Source: Limnanthes douglasii subsp. nivea
Lineage: Eukaryota; Streptophyta; Magnoliopsida; Brassicales; Limnanthaceae
Reading direction: 5' to 3'
Length of the DNA stretch: 64,000 nt
Assembly (NCBI GenBank): GCA_036936605.1
Contig: JAUPFV010000005.1
Coordinates: forward strand, 150,413,195-150,477,194
Below, one piece after another: positions 62,501-64,000 of the stretch (position 1 is its first letter; every line of letters starts with the position of its first letter). The position numbers were made by a program, and so were the translations under genes. The notes under the pieces are model-generated. The model was not told where the DNA came from, did no database searches, and saw nothing but the letters and a program-made list of their open reading frames with translations.

Positions 62501-63800
62501 GGTGATAACTGGCATAATCATAATCCTTTAGCTGATATCCAAAGGGCTCATTGGTATCTGGATGTCAAAGTTAACTCCTACTGGAAAAAATAACTCTTGG
62601 GGATCTACAAGTTTTAAATGAAATTCTTCATACAGATAGAATCAATATCATTAAAGACTACCATATTGATTCTAACAAGACTGACATAATTTTGTGGAAA
62701 CTATCTCCTGATTCTAAATTCAACACCAAATACACGTGGAACTACCTAAGATCTCATCACAAATTTTCTGGATTATACAACAAGATATGGAGTTCTATCC
62801 CCAAGAAGTTCTCCTTTATCTGGCAACTTATAAAGAATTATATTCCTATTGACTCTATATTGCAAAAAAAGACATACATATTTGGCATCAAAATGCCAAT
62901 TTTGCTTAAATGTTGAAAATACTAACCATCTATTTGTCCAATGTAGCTATGCTTGGGAAATTTGGTCCTACTTCTCAAACCTTTTCAAGATTAAGGTTGA
63001 GAGCTACATGTCTATAACTCAAATTATAAGAAATTGGTTCTGTTCTTCGACTAAAAATGTGCATATACCTCATTTAATTCCAGCCTTAATTTGTTGGACT
63101 ATTTGGAGGAACCATAATAAAGTTAAACACAAAAATTATTGTGTTTCTGCTAAAGAGGCTATTAACTATATACTCTTATTAGTTTAGAGAGAGCTAATAC
63201 TTTTACTAGTAAATACTGGACTAACGCGAGTGATACACGTTTTAGTATTGGTTCCAGTTCTACTTATAAAGATATGATTAAGCTTATTTACCTTAAATGG
63301 TTGCCTCTTTTACGCAACATAATAAAGCTGAATATTGATGCAGCTTGTAGCAAAACTGGAGAAGCCAGTGGAGCATTCATCTTCAAAGATTTCCATGGAA
63401 ACCATATTGCATGATCAAGTAACACATTTGGTAAATCAATGCCAATCCTAGCTGAATCAAGGGCTCTTCTCAAAGGACTCCTTATCTGTAAAAATAAAAA
63501 TTGGAGTAAGATTGATATAGAATCTGATTGTCAAATCTTGGTGAACTACATTGCTACTGGAACTACTCCTTGGCATCTTACTAATTTTCTCACTATTTGT
63601 AGGCAATTGATCTCTCCTGAGATGAAAATAAATTTTATTCACAGAGTCTAAAACCAGACAGTCGATTGGCTAGCTAAGTGGACTCTGAGATGTAAGTTTT
63701 TTTTTGTATTTTTGACTAATTTCAGGCCCCAAATTACTTAATGGCCATAATCCTGCTTGAAAGTTTAGAGCTAGGATATTTTAATATAAATAATGACTAG
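59570..63800 (+). pseudogene. Decayed L1-type LINE (LINE-3)
   Basis: It begins in the last codons of ORF1 (KKQPNKLIIKSFKFFRDN, about 59,610-59,680) and contains the whole length of ORF2 from about 59,698 to a TAG at 63,798. Endonuclease (WLIVGDFNVV, AGSRYTWNKNTRWKRLD, VRTCSDHA), reverse transcriptase (LDMTKAFDKM, GLRQGDPLSPSLFIL, CLAFADDILIF), zinc-binding region (MPILLKC and the frame-shifted CQFCLNVENTNHLFVQC) and RNase H (LNIDAACSKTGEASGAF, DIESDCQILVNY) are all recognisable. Many stops interrupt it, often TAG or TGA at Trp codons and TAA at Gln codons. It resembles LINE-1 at the left edge. Confidence 0.85.
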
Positions 63801-64000
63801 CCTCAAGCTTTATTTTTGCAAATTTCTGCTAGTTTTTTCTTTGTTGCAATGCAGATGGATGAGTGAAAGAGGATTTCTATCTATCTCAAAGCTCTATGAA
63901 GGACTAGATTTTATACCTGATTGTGCACTGTTTCTGCATCTTGCTGGTCTTAAGTTGCTTCCCAAAATCCAGGAATCTCTCCCAACTTTCTTTTCCCTGA
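63801..64000 (+). other. Probable LINE-3 3' untranslated region
   Basis: T- and C-rich sequence directly after the ORF2 stop, similar in composition to the 3' region of LINE-1. No A tail is reached before the window ends. Confidence 0.45.

Overview
The window looks like nuclear DNA of a flowering plant, probably a eudicot. It is AT-rich and intron-bearing, and most of it is transposon: L1-type LINEs with a plant RNase H tail, Tat-lineage Ty3/gypsy elements, FAR1/Mutator-like (MULE) elements with a plant mobile domain (PMD) gene, and hAT elements. Little host DNA remains: a tandem pair of H/ACA-type snoRNA genes (about 6.67-6.99 kb, minus strand), a broken ALG14 copy (about 49.6-50.7 kb), and an intronless gene joining a RING finger to a B3-like DNA-binding domain (57.2-58.5 kb, minus strand).

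Layout. 1-2.3 kb: 5'-truncated LINE. 2,742-5,888: hAT derivative with matching ends and an 8-bp target duplication, holding a ladder of hairpins and a 173-codon non-transposase frame. 6.67-7.3 kb: snoRNA pair and promoter. 7,312-16,013: complete MULE (MULE-1) with TIRs and a 9-bp target duplication, inserted just upstream of the snoRNA TATA box. 16-19.6 kb: AT-rich DNA without recognisable genes. 19.6-20.7 kb: relic of a second MULE. 20.7-28.1 kb: broken Tat element (gypsy-2). 28.1-43.1 kb: 3' part of a third MULE (MULE-2), whose PMD gene is split by a 10.6-kb Tat element (gypsy-1) with two 327-bp LTRs and a GTACC target duplication. 43.1-46.7 kb: relics, including a LINE ORF1. 46.7-49.4 kb: hAT with an open transposase frame but no 5' end. 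It shares its 3' region with the 2.7-kb derivative. 49.6-50.7 kb: ALG14 pseudogene. 51,296-57,071: full-length LINE with two open frames, a 24-base A tail and a perfect 22-bp target duplication. 57.2-58.5 kb: RING-B3 gene. 59.6-63.9 kb: decayed LINE.

The most distinctive system is the MULE family. Its transposase carries a FAR1-type DNA-binding region, a DDE core, a SWIM zinc finger, AT-hooks and a C-terminal OTU-type cysteine protease domain. The same element also carries two small, related SANT/Myb-like genes and a PMD gene. Transposase, SANT-like and PMD genes recur together in a second copy. Both well-preserved copies, and possibly the relic, carry GC-rich fold-back repeats in intron 1, after the transposase, and/or upstream of PMD. 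Both Tat elements carry an antisense gene with its own TATA box, and tandem repeats in the 3' non-coding zone. All coordinates, identities and base-pairings were worked out by eye; no database search was run.
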